Positions 24,071 through 36,717 of a stretch of 64,000 nucleotides of DNA are shown here, piece by piece. The notes below the pieces were generated by a model. The model was not told the DNA's origin. It ran no database searches and saw nothing but the letters and a program-made list of their open reading frames with translations. This DNA is from Epiperipatus broadwayi. Lineage: Eukaryota > Onychophora > Udeonychophora > Euonychophora > Peripatidae. A program made the translations under genes and the position numbers. Where the stretch lies: positions 52,501-116,500 of the forward strand of contig JAQFVV010013331.1 in NCBI GenBank assembly GCA_028023455.1. Reading direction: 5' to 3'. The first letter of the stretch is position 1. Each line of letters opens with the position of its first letter.

Positions 24071-26195
24071 TAAATCTCTTTAATATAGAATAAAAACAAA
24101 TATTTTTTATTATAGTAGTAAATTGAACAATATCTCAAAATTATAATTAAAGAAATGAATGTGAAAATAAATCATGTAATCGCTATAATAAATTTCTCAA
24201 GTTTTCTTTAATATGAATTAGTTAACCTAAGTATGGAATTCAAGGAAATTCACATGTGGTACTATAATTATGATGTGCTAATTAAGTGTATGTGTATCAA
24301 TAGAATAGAACTCTTAAGTAATTTTGAAAATTATACTATGTGTTTGGCATACCAAATAATACCAGGATATTGAATTTTTGTAGACAAAATGTTTTTGATA
24401 ATGTGTTATCAGCAAAATATTAAAATGTTATTATGGATTTATATTATCTTGAATTTAGAAATAATTTATTATCTAAATATAATTGTATTAATTTAATATA
24501 TTCTTCTTTAATGAGAAGGTTTTAGTTTTGTTTTAATATATACACATCTTTAATTTTTACCATACACTGCACGATTTAATGAGTTGATATATTATAATGG
24601 ATTCTAAAGTTTAAGATCTTGTTCATGGTTACCAGCTCATCATTTTTGATGCTTAAATTTCTTATGAACTTCTGAGAAGGAAAACATTTGTTTATTTACT
24701 TTTATGAGTATTACATTATTTATTTTTATTATTTTCACTAATTATATGTTTTAAATGTATATACATTTATTTTAAATACAGAAATTAAAAGAAAGAGATA
24801 TAAGACTTTTGGGGCAAAATAAGCAGTTAAGGATTAAATACAGACTTATTCCGATATTTGTTTTGAAAAAAAAATCAAGGCAAGCAAGTTTCCATATATT
24901 GCAAATAATTAATATCATTTAGGGGATTTATTCTAATAAAAGGTTCATTTAACACATAAAAAAATGGTTATAAATTATCAATTTATGTAAAATGAAAAAT
25001 GATTGATATTAATGGTGATGAGATACAATCCATTTTATTAAAAATTTATAATTGCAAATTATTATATATATCCAGCTTATTCGTATTCATATATGCATTT
25101 CTGCACAATTTTTTATTATCAAATATTCTGTTTTGAGCATGTTAACCTGTGATTGTCAATTAGAATTCAGATGCATTGGTGACATTGATATATATATATA
25201 TTGTGTTAAACTTGCAGAAATGTCATGTATATACATAGTGCAACTTTTCATAACTGAATTAGTAGAGGAAAAAATTGAATAAAATAAATGACTAAGAAAA
25301 ATAATACATATACAAATCTATATAAATTTAGAAATAGAGTATGTATGGTTTTATTTTTTTGAAGGAATTGAAATAGGATTTGAACAAATAAATCTATTTG
25401 ATGTAAAAGACAGAAAAATGAATTTTTGAATTTTATTGATTTTAAATAAATATTATTTAGTTCACTTTAATGATTTTAAATAAGTAATTTAATCTGTTTA
25501 ATTTAGACGTTTTTGCATTATTGTTCTGCAATATTAAGGTAAATATGTGGTTGATTATCAATATTTTTGTTTTAAAAAAAAGGAAAAAAGCATTCTTTTA
25601 CTATTAGCCAATAACCTTGGAAAATGGCAATAGATTAGTATTAATGGAAGAATTATGATTTAGAGAATTGGAAATAAAGAGTGATAATGAAAATTAATTA
25701 ATGCTGAACTGAACACAACATGTTTGTTTTATGATTCTATTACAGGGAGATAATAAGCTATGATAATTATCAAACTCATCTGTTGATAAAGTAACAGTAA
25801 TAGTAATAACATTATGAAGTTGTCATATATTCTGTATGTTTGTAAACTTGACTAGAAATTTGAATTATAATGAATGACAGTCAGTATATTGAATTAAATT
25901 GAGGCAATAATATATATATGAAAAAAAAACAAAACAAGTTAAATTTGCTAACGCTTGTATTTATGATCAATAGATGGTGTTTTACCAAAAACACCATCAA
26001 AGCGTATGTTTGTTTACATAAATGTCAGAGTAAGCATTCACTATCTCTATCGTTAGTTCCACCTTCAGATCATGATTTCAAGCTGATTTGCTATCATCAG
26101 TGAAGGATAGGAATAAGAAACTAGATCTAAACACTAACTCTGAGCATTTATGAAACAATTTCTATTCAGCTTGCAAGCGTGAATTTTTATATATA
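24071..26195. other. AT-rich non-coding stretch
   Basis: No supported gene. Small frames at 25052-25282 and 25918-26103 are unremarkable. Confidence 0.5.
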
Positions 26196-26197
26196 TA

Positions 26198-27373
26198 CAC
26201 CTGGGTCTCGTTTTACGCGATATCCTCAGAAAACACGCGCAAATGAAATCGCGCAAAAATAGACGTAACTTACATTGAAAAAGGGGGGATGCGGTCTGTG
26301 ATTTTTCAAAATTCGCGTAAAAGCAAAGCACCAATGTAAAATTACTTTAAAATTCACGCAAAAAAAAAATAAGGAAATAAAATATGACTAATAAAAAATT
26401 TCAAATTTGAAAAAAATTGATACAAGACAAACTTTTTTTAACTATAATATTTAATTTTATTCAAAATAATATATTTTTATGCATAATTTACAGTACAGTA
26501 ATTTACATTTTTTTATACACGTTTTAATTATTATCGCTATTTTTCCAAAAACTCGTTCGTTTGCAAACTAGTAAAAAATCAGATTCTCATGTAATGTGAT
26601 ATGATGTATTTGGCTTCTCCTTAAACGAAGTCAAGAATATCTCAGCAATTATTCTCACAAGAGGAAATGCAACTAGTGCCAAGTTCACTCTCATGTTGTG
26701 TTAATGGTTTTTTGTTGACGACGACGATGATTTTATTAATTGTTTATGATAATAAAAAGACATTTATTCACCACTGCTGGGAAAAATTTAATTAAAACTA
26801 ACAACTAAAAATTAAATTCTTATTTTTGTCTTTAATTTTCAATTCCGTTTAAAAATCAAATTTCGTTTTACATCACATTAATTTCAAGTCGCCCGTAAGT
26901 AATTTTTAAATTGTTAATTACAATTAAAAATCAGATTTTAATTGTGCCCACCGCTATTACTGACCTTTTAAAAATAAACTTGTGGAAACTAAATGATTAA
27001 TAATTGATTACGTTCTTTTTTAAAAAGCAAAAACAGAATGTCATTTAAAATGCAAAATTAACACGCACAATGTTTGAACAAATTTACATTATTATTTTGT
27101 AAAATTTAATATGTGTATACATAAAATGTGGAAATCATGATTTTAATTTCATTATTGCATAAAATCTTACTATTATAAAGCACTGAAAATATTGAAATTA
27201 CTAAGATGAAAGTAGAATTCCAATAATGTGCTATTACTTTCAATATAACGTAAGTGCACAAAATTTATTATTTAAAGTAATAGCGCATTATCGGAGGTCG
27301 ACTTCCGGTGAAACACGAATTGCGTAACTTCAAAATCGTGTTAAATAAGTCCGCGTAAAAAGAGACCCAGGTA
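26198..27373. mobile_element. Pogo/Tigger-like non-autonomous DNA transposon
   Basis: Imperfect terminal inverted repeats, CCTGGGTCTCGTTTTACGCG (26200-26219) and its complement ending GAGACCCAGG (27362-27372), bound about 1.17 kb. TATA lies at both outer junctions, compatible with a TA target duplication; the left end has two extra bases. Subterminal GCGCAAAT and CGCGTAAAA words resemble the ends of Tigger elements. No transposase frame survives. The superfamily call rests on end similarity only. Confidence 0.6.
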
Positions 27374-27489
27374 TAATTGAATTGATTCTGCATTAATTAC
27401 TCAGATAATTATGAAAGATATTAATAAATAAATGATGCAAATATGGGTAAGAATTATTTATACAAAGAATAAAATTTTAAAACAGTAAT

Positions 27490-27830
27490 CTATGCGTACA
27501 ATAGTGCTTACCAGTACAAGCCATAATAATCAGTGGATACCAAAAGGTTTGTGTGTCAAAATCCCTATTTAGTGCTTATTCATCCAATATCTCCAGACAA
27601 ATTTTTAACTTGTGGTCTTTATTAGTGAAAACCACAAGCTAGAGATTAGTCTGGAGATATTGGATGAATAGGTACAAGATAGGGATTTTAATGCACAAAC
27701 CTTCAGGTATTCATTGGTAACTATGGCTTGTGCTGGGTGACACTACTGTATGGAGAGTGTTGCTACTGCTCTAACAACTTGTGTATGCATAAGAAATTGT
27801 GATATTGTGATGTTTTAGTGGTTTAGAATA
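27490..27830. repeat. Palindromic element, family A copy 2
   Basis: The arms close almost directly on the ribozyme position (loop near 27625-27632), so the distal half of each arm seen in copy 1 is missing. Both hammerhead cores have decayed: left CTAATAA, right AGTGAAA, with GAGAT or AAAAT in place of GAAAC. Confidence 0.72.
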
Positions 27831-28104
27831 AAATTTTAAAGAAAAATGAACTTTTTAAGTTTTGAATTATTGACAGTAGTATGTACTGTGCTATGTTCTA
27901 AAATTTTATAATGTCTACATAACTATAACAATATTTTATGAATCGGTATTGCAATTTGTTTTTTTAAACAATCACCTGTCTATTTAAAATGACAAAGAAA
28001 TCAAGTCATATGTCACATGATCTAATTTAACAAGCTTGTATTACAAATATTATATATAGAGCTCACAAATAAGCTCTTAACAAGCTTTGCAGAATATTCC
28101 CAAA

Positions 28105-28140
28105 CCCTAGACCGGTTTCTGCTAGGGCTTCCTCGGTGAG
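28105..28140 (-). ncRNA. Family B hammerhead, left copy
   Basis: The minus strand reads CCGAGGA (28130-28136; consensus CUGANGA, so one mismatch at U4), a short helix II, GAAAC (28115-28119) and CGGTC. ACCGGT is a perfect self-complementary helix III, and GTC is at 28110-28112. Confidence 0.5.
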
Positions 28141-28510
28141 ATGCTAGGATATTCAAGCATTAGATTAAAATACCAGAACAAGCCCAGCACTTTATCTAAT
28201 GAATTACTATTAAGTAGAAAATCTGAAATTTTCATACATTAATGTTTCTAATTCGGCTATCTAACTTAAATAGCCATATGGGACTGAACCAAGTTCAGAT
28301 ACACCTTATATTAATAACTTTAGCAATATAAAATCACCAAAGCCTTAACAGCAAAAAATAAAATTACAAAGAAATCAAGTCATATGTCACATGACCTAAA
28401 TTTAACAAGCTTGTATTACAAATGTTATATATAGAGATTAATAGTTATCCATTAGATAAAGTGCTGCATTTGTCCTGGTATTTTAATCTAATGCTCGAAT
28501 ATCCTAGCAC

Positions 28511-28547
28511 CTCACTGAGGATGCCAGCAGTAGAAACTGGTCTGGCA
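28511..28547 (+). ncRNA. Family B hammerhead, middle copy
   Basis: Core CTGAGGA (28515-28521, G at the variable position 7), GAAAC (28533-28537), GTC (28540-28542). Helix III is ACTGGT, one base from self-complementary. CTCA upstream and TGG downstream can start helix I. Confidence 0.52.
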
Positions 28548-28880
28548 TTGGGAATATTCTGCAGAGCTTGTTAAGAGCTTATTTGTGAGCTCTATATATA
28601 ACATTTGTAATGAAAGCTTGTTAAATTAGGTCATGTGACACATGACCTGATTTCTTTGAAATTTTATTTTTTGCTATTATAATGGCTTTGGTGATTTTAT
28701 GTTGCTAAAGTTATTAATATATTGTGTATCTGAACTTGGTTCAGTCCCATATGGCTATTTAAGTTAGTGAGTTGGATTAGAATGACATATGAATGTCCAA
28801 TAATTTCAGATTTTCTACTTAATAGTTATCCATTAGATAAAGTGCTGGTATTTTAATCTAATGCTTGAATATCCTAGCAC

Positions 28881-28917
28881 CTCACTGAGGAAGCCAGTAG
28901 CAGAAAACAGTCTTGAG
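28881..28917 (+). ncRNA. Family B hammerhead, right copy
   Basis: Core CTGAGGA (28885-28891), then GCC-AGTA-GC, GAAAA (28903-28907) and GTC (28910-28912). The helix III position is degraded to AACAGT. Confidence 0.45.
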
Positions 28918-29262
28918 TTGGGGATATTCTGGAAAGCTTGTTAAGAGCTTACTTGCAAGCTTTATGTATAACCTGCCTATTTTTATTTTTAATAATTTTG
29001 TTATTAATAGTAACTTTTATTATTAAAAAGTTTGTAATATACAGCATATAACAATATATTTAAAGATATTACATTACAAAGTATATCAGAAAAATTCTAC
29101 AAATTATCAATAAATATTCATATGAATTTCTTTTAACATTATAGATTTAAAATTTTAGTAAACTTGTTATTTTTGAAGTATAAATATAAACACATGTAAG
29201 AATATTTGAAGTTACTATTTTGAATAGTTCATGTTCTTTAATTTATTATCATCATCATTACT

Positions 29263-30430
29263 ATGGCTTTGTTGCTAAAAATTGCTTTAGATGCTCTTAA
29301 TAATTATGTGTATAATTTGACATCTTTGTTTGATAATGGTCTTAAGACTGCAGCCATATATTTAGATCTTTCTAAAGCATTCGACTGTGTTTATCAAAAA
29401 ATTCTTCTTCAATGATTATATTCATATGACTTTCAAGGTCATTTTGTTTCTTGGTTACAAATTTATTTAAAAGACAGAAAACAGGCAACCAAAATTCATG
29501 ACATCATTAATGATTTTAAATTGATAAATTATGGAGTTCACATGCTTCTGTATTTTATCCTATATTATTTTTGATATTTTTGCTTTGCATTTGAATTCAG
29601 TGATTTATATTTTTGCTGAAGATATTGCTCTGTCTTTTGGCTTTTGGTGCTGTTTCATATAGTCTTCTTGAGCAAATTGTTTGACAGTCAACTGTAATAA
29701 AATGAGAGCTATTCTTTTTTTTATAAAGTTGTTTCTCATGCTTTAAATATTTCTATTTGTAGATAATATAGAGTTCAATGTAATAGCATTTGTACTTGTG
29801 ATAATATTGTTTTTGTCAATAATTACTGTTATTTGGGAGTTTTTATTGATTCTAGATTATCTTTGTCAAGTCATATTGTTTATTTGTGTTCTAGGTTATG
29901 TAATATTAATTATTTATTTTATTATTTAGTTAAATTTTTGCCTAGATCTGTTTTGTTAACTATTTATGAATTTTTTATCAAAGTATATTATTTTATAATA
30001 TCTCTATTTTGGGTGGTTGCACTGCTTATACTTTATCATCATTATGTGTTTTACAAAATTACTCTATGTATTATTTTTGGAAAGTCTAAATCAACTTCAG
30101 TTCAGAATATCTATGTTAATGTTTGTGTTTTATCTGTTGTTAATCTTTATAAATATAGTGTAATTATTGATATATATCATCATTCTCTTTTATGTGCTTG
30201 AATTTTTAAAATAAATATTTGTTTAGCTAACAACTTTCAATTATTGCCTGCTTTTAATTTAGAGATAGTCATAGACAATTCAATTACAATAGTATTAGGT
30301 TGTTTAATTCTTTTATCTCTACTTATTCATTAGATATTGACCACATATCACTTGTTATGTTTAAAAAATATTTGCAATATTAGTTACATTCAATGTAGTT
30401 ATTTTGATTAATATTCTGTAATTTTTTATA
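29263..30430 (+). pseudogene. LINE reverse transcriptase relic (CR1/Jockey-like)
   Basis: Reading with frameshifts gives AIYLDLSKAFDCV (about 29352-29390), HFVSWLQIYLKDRKQATKI, a weakened FADD region near 29610, and then a 122-codon frame (29833-30201) starting MGVFIDSRLSLSSHI. The latter continues through LCIIFGKSKSTSVQNI to VVNLYKYSV. These blocks and their order match the palm and C-terminal part of CR1/Jockey-group LINE polymerases. The catalytic aspartates are damaged. No endonuclease half is seen upstream. Confidence 0.75.
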
Positions 30431-30599
30431 TTGTTTATATTGTGACTTTGTAATCAAATATAAATTATTATTGTTATTATTATTATTTTGTATGTATATA
30501 TATATATGACTTCTAACACAAGTATTTTCTTGTTTGGAGTTATATTAATTTCATATTGTTTATATATTATTGTAATAAATAAATAATTATGAGGAGCCT

Positions 30600-31760
30600 T
30601 ATTCAAACTAAAAGAACAGGGTTACATTAATACTTTCCATATACATGTGCTTACATTGGTGTCCATGAGGATTATGTATACTATGTCTAACTTTTAAATA
30701 CTTTATGAATCTTTACAGATATAAACGGGGTGAGTGATGGATTGTCTATGATAGCTTATATTACAAAATTTACATGGCTTTAATTAGGATTTGTTAATCC
30801 ATTTGTTTTGCTTTGAATTGTTTTTCAAAATTATATTACTTTGCTCATTTGGTATAACTAATACACATGTATATGGTACATATTTTTATTCACATATATG
30901 CTTTGTAACCATTGATAGTCTTCAGATATTGGTTTTGTGAACTGGCATATAATTCTTCTGGCAATGTTGACTATGTTTTTTATCATATAGAAATTAGTGG
31001 TTTTTTTTGTGATGTATTCTCTTTTTGAGTATAATAATACTGTGGTTTCCAAGTTTCTGGCTTGCAATCTTTATTAGTTGTGTTAAACCTCTATTCAAGA
31101 ATTTCTGTTCAGCCTTTGTATTTGTGTGGATTTTGTGAACCATTTTTTAGATGCTTGATTTGAAAAATGACAAAACATTAACTGATTACAGATTTAATCA
31201 TTGTCTTGTATGTGACCAAGTGACTGCAAAAATATTTGGGTGTACTATTTTATTGCCTTGGCAAAAGTGAATGTGCATCATGTGCACTAGAATTCACAGT
31301 GCACAAAAGCTTCTGCATGGACTGTAGGGATGGATGTTCTGTGGTATGCCCTGATATCCTCCAGGCAGATGTTTGTTTGTTTGTATGTATTAATTATTTT
31401 ATGTCAGATGTTGTCTAGTGCCAAGCATTTGTAAAACAGATGTTGCTGAGTTTCTTCTTCTCAGTGGTATAGTGTGCATAAGGTGTCTATTTTAGTATGC
31501 TGGCATCTGTATTGTAGGAAATACAATGTTGGTAAGGTACATAGATTTAGTCTAAGGAAGACATCAAAAAAATTGAACTCCATAGACAATTTTTTTAAGT
31601 TTTTAAACAGCTGTCATAATTGTTGATTCCAAGCATCTGGGTGGAAATGTCTGGTGCATGTTCTTGCTATACCAGAGCATAGATCTGCCAATATGAATAT
31701 TTTGTTATTGTTTGCAATGATATTTGAGTATGTGTGATTTTAAACTGGTTGACATTATTA
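30600..31760. other. Unclassified region with traces of coding
   Basis: GC content rises around 31230-31480. The minus strand gives pieces such as LETTVLLYSKREYITKKT (within 30858-31067), and the plus strand a short Cys-rich frame (31236-31418). Neither matches a family with confidence. It is probably an eroded repeat. Confidence 0.3.
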
Positions 31761-33040
31761 TCATCATCATTATTATTATTTAGTCAGTTTTTATCACTCA
31801 ATATTTATATATTAATATCATTTTTATTCATTTATTTTTTATAATTTATGGATTTCTTATTTTAATAATCACATCTATTAATCATTTTTTCTATCAAATA
31901 TCTAATTATTGTTATAGATATTCATCTATTTCATAAATGGAGCATTCAAAATAAGTATTGTGTTGATTTATATTATTGATTAATCTTATTGTGTAATTGT
32001 AAATTACATAGTTGAATCTAGATTTTGACAAGTGTAAGTAAAAGAATCAGAGCATAAAAACAATCATGTAATGTGTATGAATTACAAGTAATAGAAATTT
32101 ATCTAATGGAAATCATAGCAATTACATTATTATTGCAAAAATCAAAAGAAGAAAGTAAGAAAACAACTATCTTTTTTTTTAAAATTAGTAAGTGAATAGA
32201 ACATTAGAATTGATTAGTATTTTATTAAAGGATGAAATTAATCATGGAATTAAACTTTATTAAAGTGTTTTCCATAAAAATAATATATATAAAAAAATCC
32301 AAGTGTTTAAAAAAATATTTTTTAATAAATGCATTGCACTTATGGTTATTTATGAGTTTGAAACTTGGGCATTTACAACAAAATTAATATTAACAGCATC
32401 ATATAGTGAAGTATATAGAGATATGTGTGAATTTCACAAAAAACTATAGAAAGTTAAATCCATAGATTAGAGAATAAATAAGTATTTCTAACATTATTAA
32501 ATAAATTAGTATCTGAATATGTTTCTAAAAAAAATAACACTAAAAAAAATGATCCCAAGAGAATATAGAAAACTAAAAAGGGAATACAATGAAGTGGTTA
32601 ATTTTCCTTTTTATTAATAATTTGACCAATCAATTAATGATTGTTAAATTTATCTGAATTATTATGATTATCAATCTTCTTTTTTTTTAAAAAAAGTCTT
32701 TCTATTATTATCTTTAGTTCTACTTTATTACTTTTATCTAATAACATTTTCTAATATTACTTGCAATGGAGAAGTATTATTTGTGCTTTCAACAATATTT
32801 GCAGAATCAAATTTTTTTAAATAATCTTCATTAATTACCATTGAATCTCATTTTGATTTATAAAGTTATTCCCTTAAAACTGCTAAAAAAGATTTTGGAA
32901 AGAAGGAATCACAACAATATTAATTTTCTTGGAGTCACTATAGTAGTCTAATTATTACTGTTATGTTTTGATAAATTATTCTGTAAAATTTAACATTATT
33001 TATGTTGTTAAAGTTTTAATCGCAGCAGAAAATGTTTATA
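31761..33040. other. AT-rich non-coding stretch
   Basis: Nothing supported besides short ATT/ATC runs near 31755-31785. Confidence 0.5.
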
Positions 33041-33044
33041 AAGC

Positions 33045-33125
33045 CTGTATAGGTTATCTCAGTGATAGAGTGGCAGTCTCATAAACTAAAAATCCCTAGA
33101 TCAAGACTTAATCTGTCATTTCTGG
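33045..33125 (+). repeat. tRNA-derived SINE head, decayed
   Basis: TATCTCAGTGATAGAG resembles a pol III A box, and about 35 bases on AGATCAAGACTT is a degraded B box. Confidence 0.4.
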
Positions 33126-33780
33126 AGTTTGAATATCACACTATCTCTTAATGAATTAATCATTCTGGTTATTTTTATTTATAATGGTTATAAAATTTAA
33201 TAAATCAATAAATTTTAATATTTTTTTTCATTATTCTTAACTAACATTATCATTATTATATACTATCAATCATCTGCTATATCCTTAATATTTATACATT
33301 TGATATATAGCTTTGATGATAATTGTCATCATTTTTTAAATATCTATAATGATTCTATTATTATCTGAAGTTTTTCAATTCTCATTAGATTTAATTATAT
33401 GTCTCTCATTTTCATTTAAAATTTGTAATTTTTCAAATGCGGTTTAATGTTATTATATAGACCACTTTATTCTTCTATTCTTTATTACTGTATAGTTATA
33501 GAATTCTTCTATATACATCACACTATTATTTTTTTTCATGCCATTTTTTTTTTATTTCTGAAAAGTGTAAGGGAATCATTAAAGTGTATGATGTAGCTTT
33601 AAAGATGAGATGCTAAAATAAATTATATTAAGAGAATGACAAACAAACACAGATAATGATCAAGTATTATAGCTCTGCCATGGTACTATATTGACTAATT
33701 ACTCTTTAACATATATGCATAAATACTTTGCTGAAATAAAATCAGATTTTCATTTTTTTATTATTTAATATAAGCTAGAG

Positions 33781-34314
33781 CAGTGGTCTTCAACCTTTTC
33801 ACACCTGCAGACCGGTAAAAATAAGGATAAGTTTCCGCGGACCAGCAAAAATAAGGATAAGATTTCGCAGACCAGCAGAAATCTATAGATACATTTTCTT
33901 AAAGATAATCATAACTGTTATAACTGATCAAAACAACAATGTTAAATATATAAGATAAAGTTATATATATATATATATATATGGAGTTTATATAATAAAA
34001 AATTTTTTTTTAATTTTTTTAGAAAAGTAATAAAAAATTGAATTCTACCCTCCCCCCCATAAACATCTGTGATAACTAGAAAAACAAATTAATTTATGAA
34101 TGATTGATTAGATTTTGTTTTCATTCTGTTTTCTTTTTTTTTTAATTGGGTAAAAATGAGATGAAAAAATAAATAAAAATTGGCTATATTAATTAAAAGT
34201 TTAAATTCTTATTATTTATTATTACAAACTTTTTACTGCCCGTCTAGCATGCGGACCTGCAGAAAAGTTCTGCGGCCCGGTGCTGGGCTGTGGAACAAGG
34301 GTTGAAGAACACTG
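33781..34314. mobile_element. hAT-type non-autonomous transposon with 8-bp target duplication
   Basis: The ends are CAGTGGTCTTCAACC and, inverted, GGTTGAAGAACACTG. AGCTAGAG occurs directly on both sides (33773-33780 and 34315-34322), an exact 8-bp target site duplication as made by hAT transposases. Subterminal CGGACC and GCGGCCCGG blocks are typical of the widespread Tip100/Zaphod-like group. The 534-bp body is AT-rich with no transposase, so it needed an enzyme in trans. Confidence 0.9.
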
Positions 34315-34324
34315 AGCTAGAGTC

Positions 34325-34870
34325 ATCAGTAATTATTGGATACATATAAAATCCCTATCTGTTGTATTTGAAAACCCCAATCTTAGTCTGTTTTCTTGTT
34401 TTTGCCTTTATCAGTAATGCTTGGGATTCAGAGTTGGAAGGAATGCAGATATCCATTTAGGACTACCTTTAATACCATGTTGCCAGACAAGTTTAAAACA
34501 TGGAATTCAAATCAGCTAAGATTTTGAAATCAACTCAAGTTTCTTGAACACTTCTATAAATCTGAAATCATTTTAGCAATTATATATGTTTAATAACTTC
34601 AGTTTGTTTTTCATTAACCATGGATATTTTATTTCCCTGATTGAGAATTTAACAACAAGCCATCAAACAGCAACTTATAAAGTTTCATTTCTATTTAGTA
34701 TAAGTTAAAATAATCAATGTTTACCAACTGCATATTTTGCTTTTATAAATTAGGGCAGTTTTAACTCTCAGATATCATTGATAAAGGCAAAAGCCAAAAA
34801 TCAATCTGAGAATGGGAATTTTATATGCATCTGGTAGTCTCTGATTATTCCAGCTTATACTAGATAGCAA
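34325..34870. repeat. Palindromic element related to family A, hammerhead relics in both arms
   Basis: Arms at 34330-34440 and 34755-34865 are inverted copies. They contain a (GGG)(A)ATTTTATATGCAT-like outer block resembling the family A outer arm. On the minus strand CTGATAA (34408-34414), and on the plus strand TTGATAA (34778-34784) followed by GGC-AAAA-GCC, then AAAA and TCAATC, are decayed hammerhead cores. The 300-bp centre is AT-rich. Confidence 0.6.
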
Positions 34871-35570
34871 TAAAGTAAAGAGGTGTTTTAATTTTAATAG
34901 TTAAGCTAGATGATTGATAATTCATTGTTTAAATAATTTTTCCAATATGTCATTTTCAAGACTTTATTTTCTTTTAAAATCTTTGTAGCCACTATGCAGA
35001 TATATTTCATTCTGTTATCATTAACACTTATTTTTTATTATAAAATTCCAGATTTTCAATCTTTCTAAAATATCATTTTAATTATTTTCTATTGTAGAAT
35101 GTTTATTAGTTTTATTGATTTTATTGAAGTATATGCCATATTCAAAAATTGTAGATATTTTTAAATGATTTGTAAATTCTTCTTAAATTCACTGGAGTGT
35201 TTCTAAATGTCAATAATACCACCCAATAATTTTATTAATAGTCTCTGCCTTTAGATTTGCATTAATATACATGTTAATTTCACCAATTGATGATTGTTCC
35301 CTTTATTGAATCTCTTAAATACATTTTAGTTTTAAAGTACATATGATTTTTTTTAAAGTATTTTTTTCTACAAATTTTACAAGACCGCAGCCTTCATATT
35401 TCTCTCATCATTTCATCTTTTACATGTTTTTCACAATTTTAAAATGTTTGATCTTTTCTGCATATCTACCTATGTAAGTCACTATTTTTTTGTTGCTATA
35501 AGAATATGCAGGTTAAAATTAAAATTGGATTTTTATTAAGTTGAATAACTAATTCTTGCTGCTGTGTCAT
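34871..35570. other. AT-rich non-coding stretch
   Basis: Nothing supported. Confidence 0.5.
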
Positions 35571-35650
35571 TTTAGCACAGTGGTAGAGTATCAACTCTGG
35601 AATGTAGGTTGGTGCTGGCACTTCCAATTCTTGAAAAATCTTGCTATTCC
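35570..35650 (+). repeat. tRNA-derived SINE head, decayed
   Basis: TTTAGCACAGTGGTAGAGTA is a near-perfect pol III A box; the B-box position has degenerated to a GGCACTTCCAATTC-like word. No cloverleaf can be closed, so it is not a functional tRNA gene. Confidence 0.5.
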
Positions 35651-36600
35651 CTCTATTTTAGATATAATTAATTTCTACACTATTGTGTTGTTGTTTTTTA
35701 TAATTTTTTAATAATTCAAGTCCATTTTTATTTGCACTTTCAATATTTATGTCTAATAAAGTACTTGTCAAATTGTCAAATCAATTATCTCTTCACAAAA
35801 TTTTAACTTTACAACATCTAGCAATACTCTATTGAATATCAGATAGTTTTTTCTTCAATTCGTGCTAGCTTACTTTATTAAAAAGTGATATACATATATA
35901 GATATCTAAATAAAGAGTTATTCTTGGATGGAAATCTAGATAAATAATCAATTACATTTTTCTTTCATCAATTAATCATGTTCTTGACTGATATTTTTAC
36001 ACCTTCCAGACAGTTAATATATCAGATTATAAATTTAATATAAAAAAAGAAAATGTGCATTTGCACTTAATCCTTTGTCAAAAAACTCAACTAATATTTT
36101 AATTAAGAATCATAACATTTTGAAAAAACCAACAACATGGTATCCAACAAACAAATGTGCTACACTTGTTCATAAGTGTTTTTGAACAGCTCGTCTATAT
36201 TTACCCTATGAACCATTGCATCATAACAACAGCTGCAATTATGAAATGGCTATTGAAAACTTCTCCAACTTAATTCATTTATGAATTCAGAATGGTTTCA
36301 AAAGATTTCACTTTAGTTAATAACAATTTTCTTTCTAAAACCTGATAAATCTTAAACAGAACTAATTCATATTTATTATATCTAAATCTTAAAATCTCAA
36401 GGCTATATGAACTGGAAAATGTTTAGCATATCATAAGAGTATAAATTGTTATAACAATTTTAAAAAATAGTGAGTAAATATATTTTCTGGAAGTGCAATT
36501 ATAGAACAAGATCCAGAATGAAATCAGGAAATATTCTGACTTAGTTAACTCATACTAATATCCTTTTCATTATGTTGTGATCTATTCATAAATGAGATGT
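35651..36600. other. Non-coding, probably intron upstream of exon A
   Basis: AT-rich and ends in the polypyrimidine tract of the 36627 exon. No exon was recognised within it. Confidence 0.4.
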
Positions 36601-36626
36601 TTTAATTTTTTTTTTTTTTTTTTCAG

Positions 36627-36717
36627 GTAAAAAAAGAAACAAAATCTCTGACTAATGAAGAATATGAAGCTATTTTTAAATCAGTGTTGGAAAATCATGC
36701 TGAAGATATAAATTGTG
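36627..36717 (+). CDS. Internal coding exon of an unrecognised host gene (exon A)
   Basis: A long T tract followed by CAG gives a strong acceptor at 36625-36626, and GTAATT forms the donor at 36718. The 91-bp exon is open only in the frame starting at its first base, so it follows a phase-0 intron and ends in phase 1. It encodes 30 residues, beginning VKKETKSLTNEEYEAIFKSV and ending in a short acidic stretch before Asn-Cys. The base composition is less extreme than the flanks, and no stop occurs. Its phase fits the exon at 57495 exactly, which is the main evidence that it is real. The family is not recognised: the peptide is hydrophilic, probably helical and rich in Glu and Lys. Upstream exons must lie left of this point but none could be supported. 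Confidence 0.72.

Larger units (their letters stand above)
28020..28985. repeat. Palindromic element, family B, with three hammerhead motifs
   Basis: A left arm (28020-28260) and two right-arm copies (28435-28640 and 28815-28985) share AAGCTTGTTAAGAGCTTA, GAATATTC, the hammerhead, ATCCTAGCAC and TTTATCTAATG blocks. The centre carries CCATATGGGACTGAACCAAG and its inverted partner near 28735-28760, resembling a block near 63890 in family A. The arrangement looks like a palindrome with an extra truncated arm appended. No coding. Confidence 0.75.

Noticed and set aside
28020-28985. CRISPR-like repeat array
   Set aside because: Repeats are few, long and inverted, and this is animal DNA; they form a palindromic element.
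35570-35650. Possible functional tRNA gene
   Set aside because: The A box is good but the B box is degraded and stems do not pair; treated as a SINE relic.
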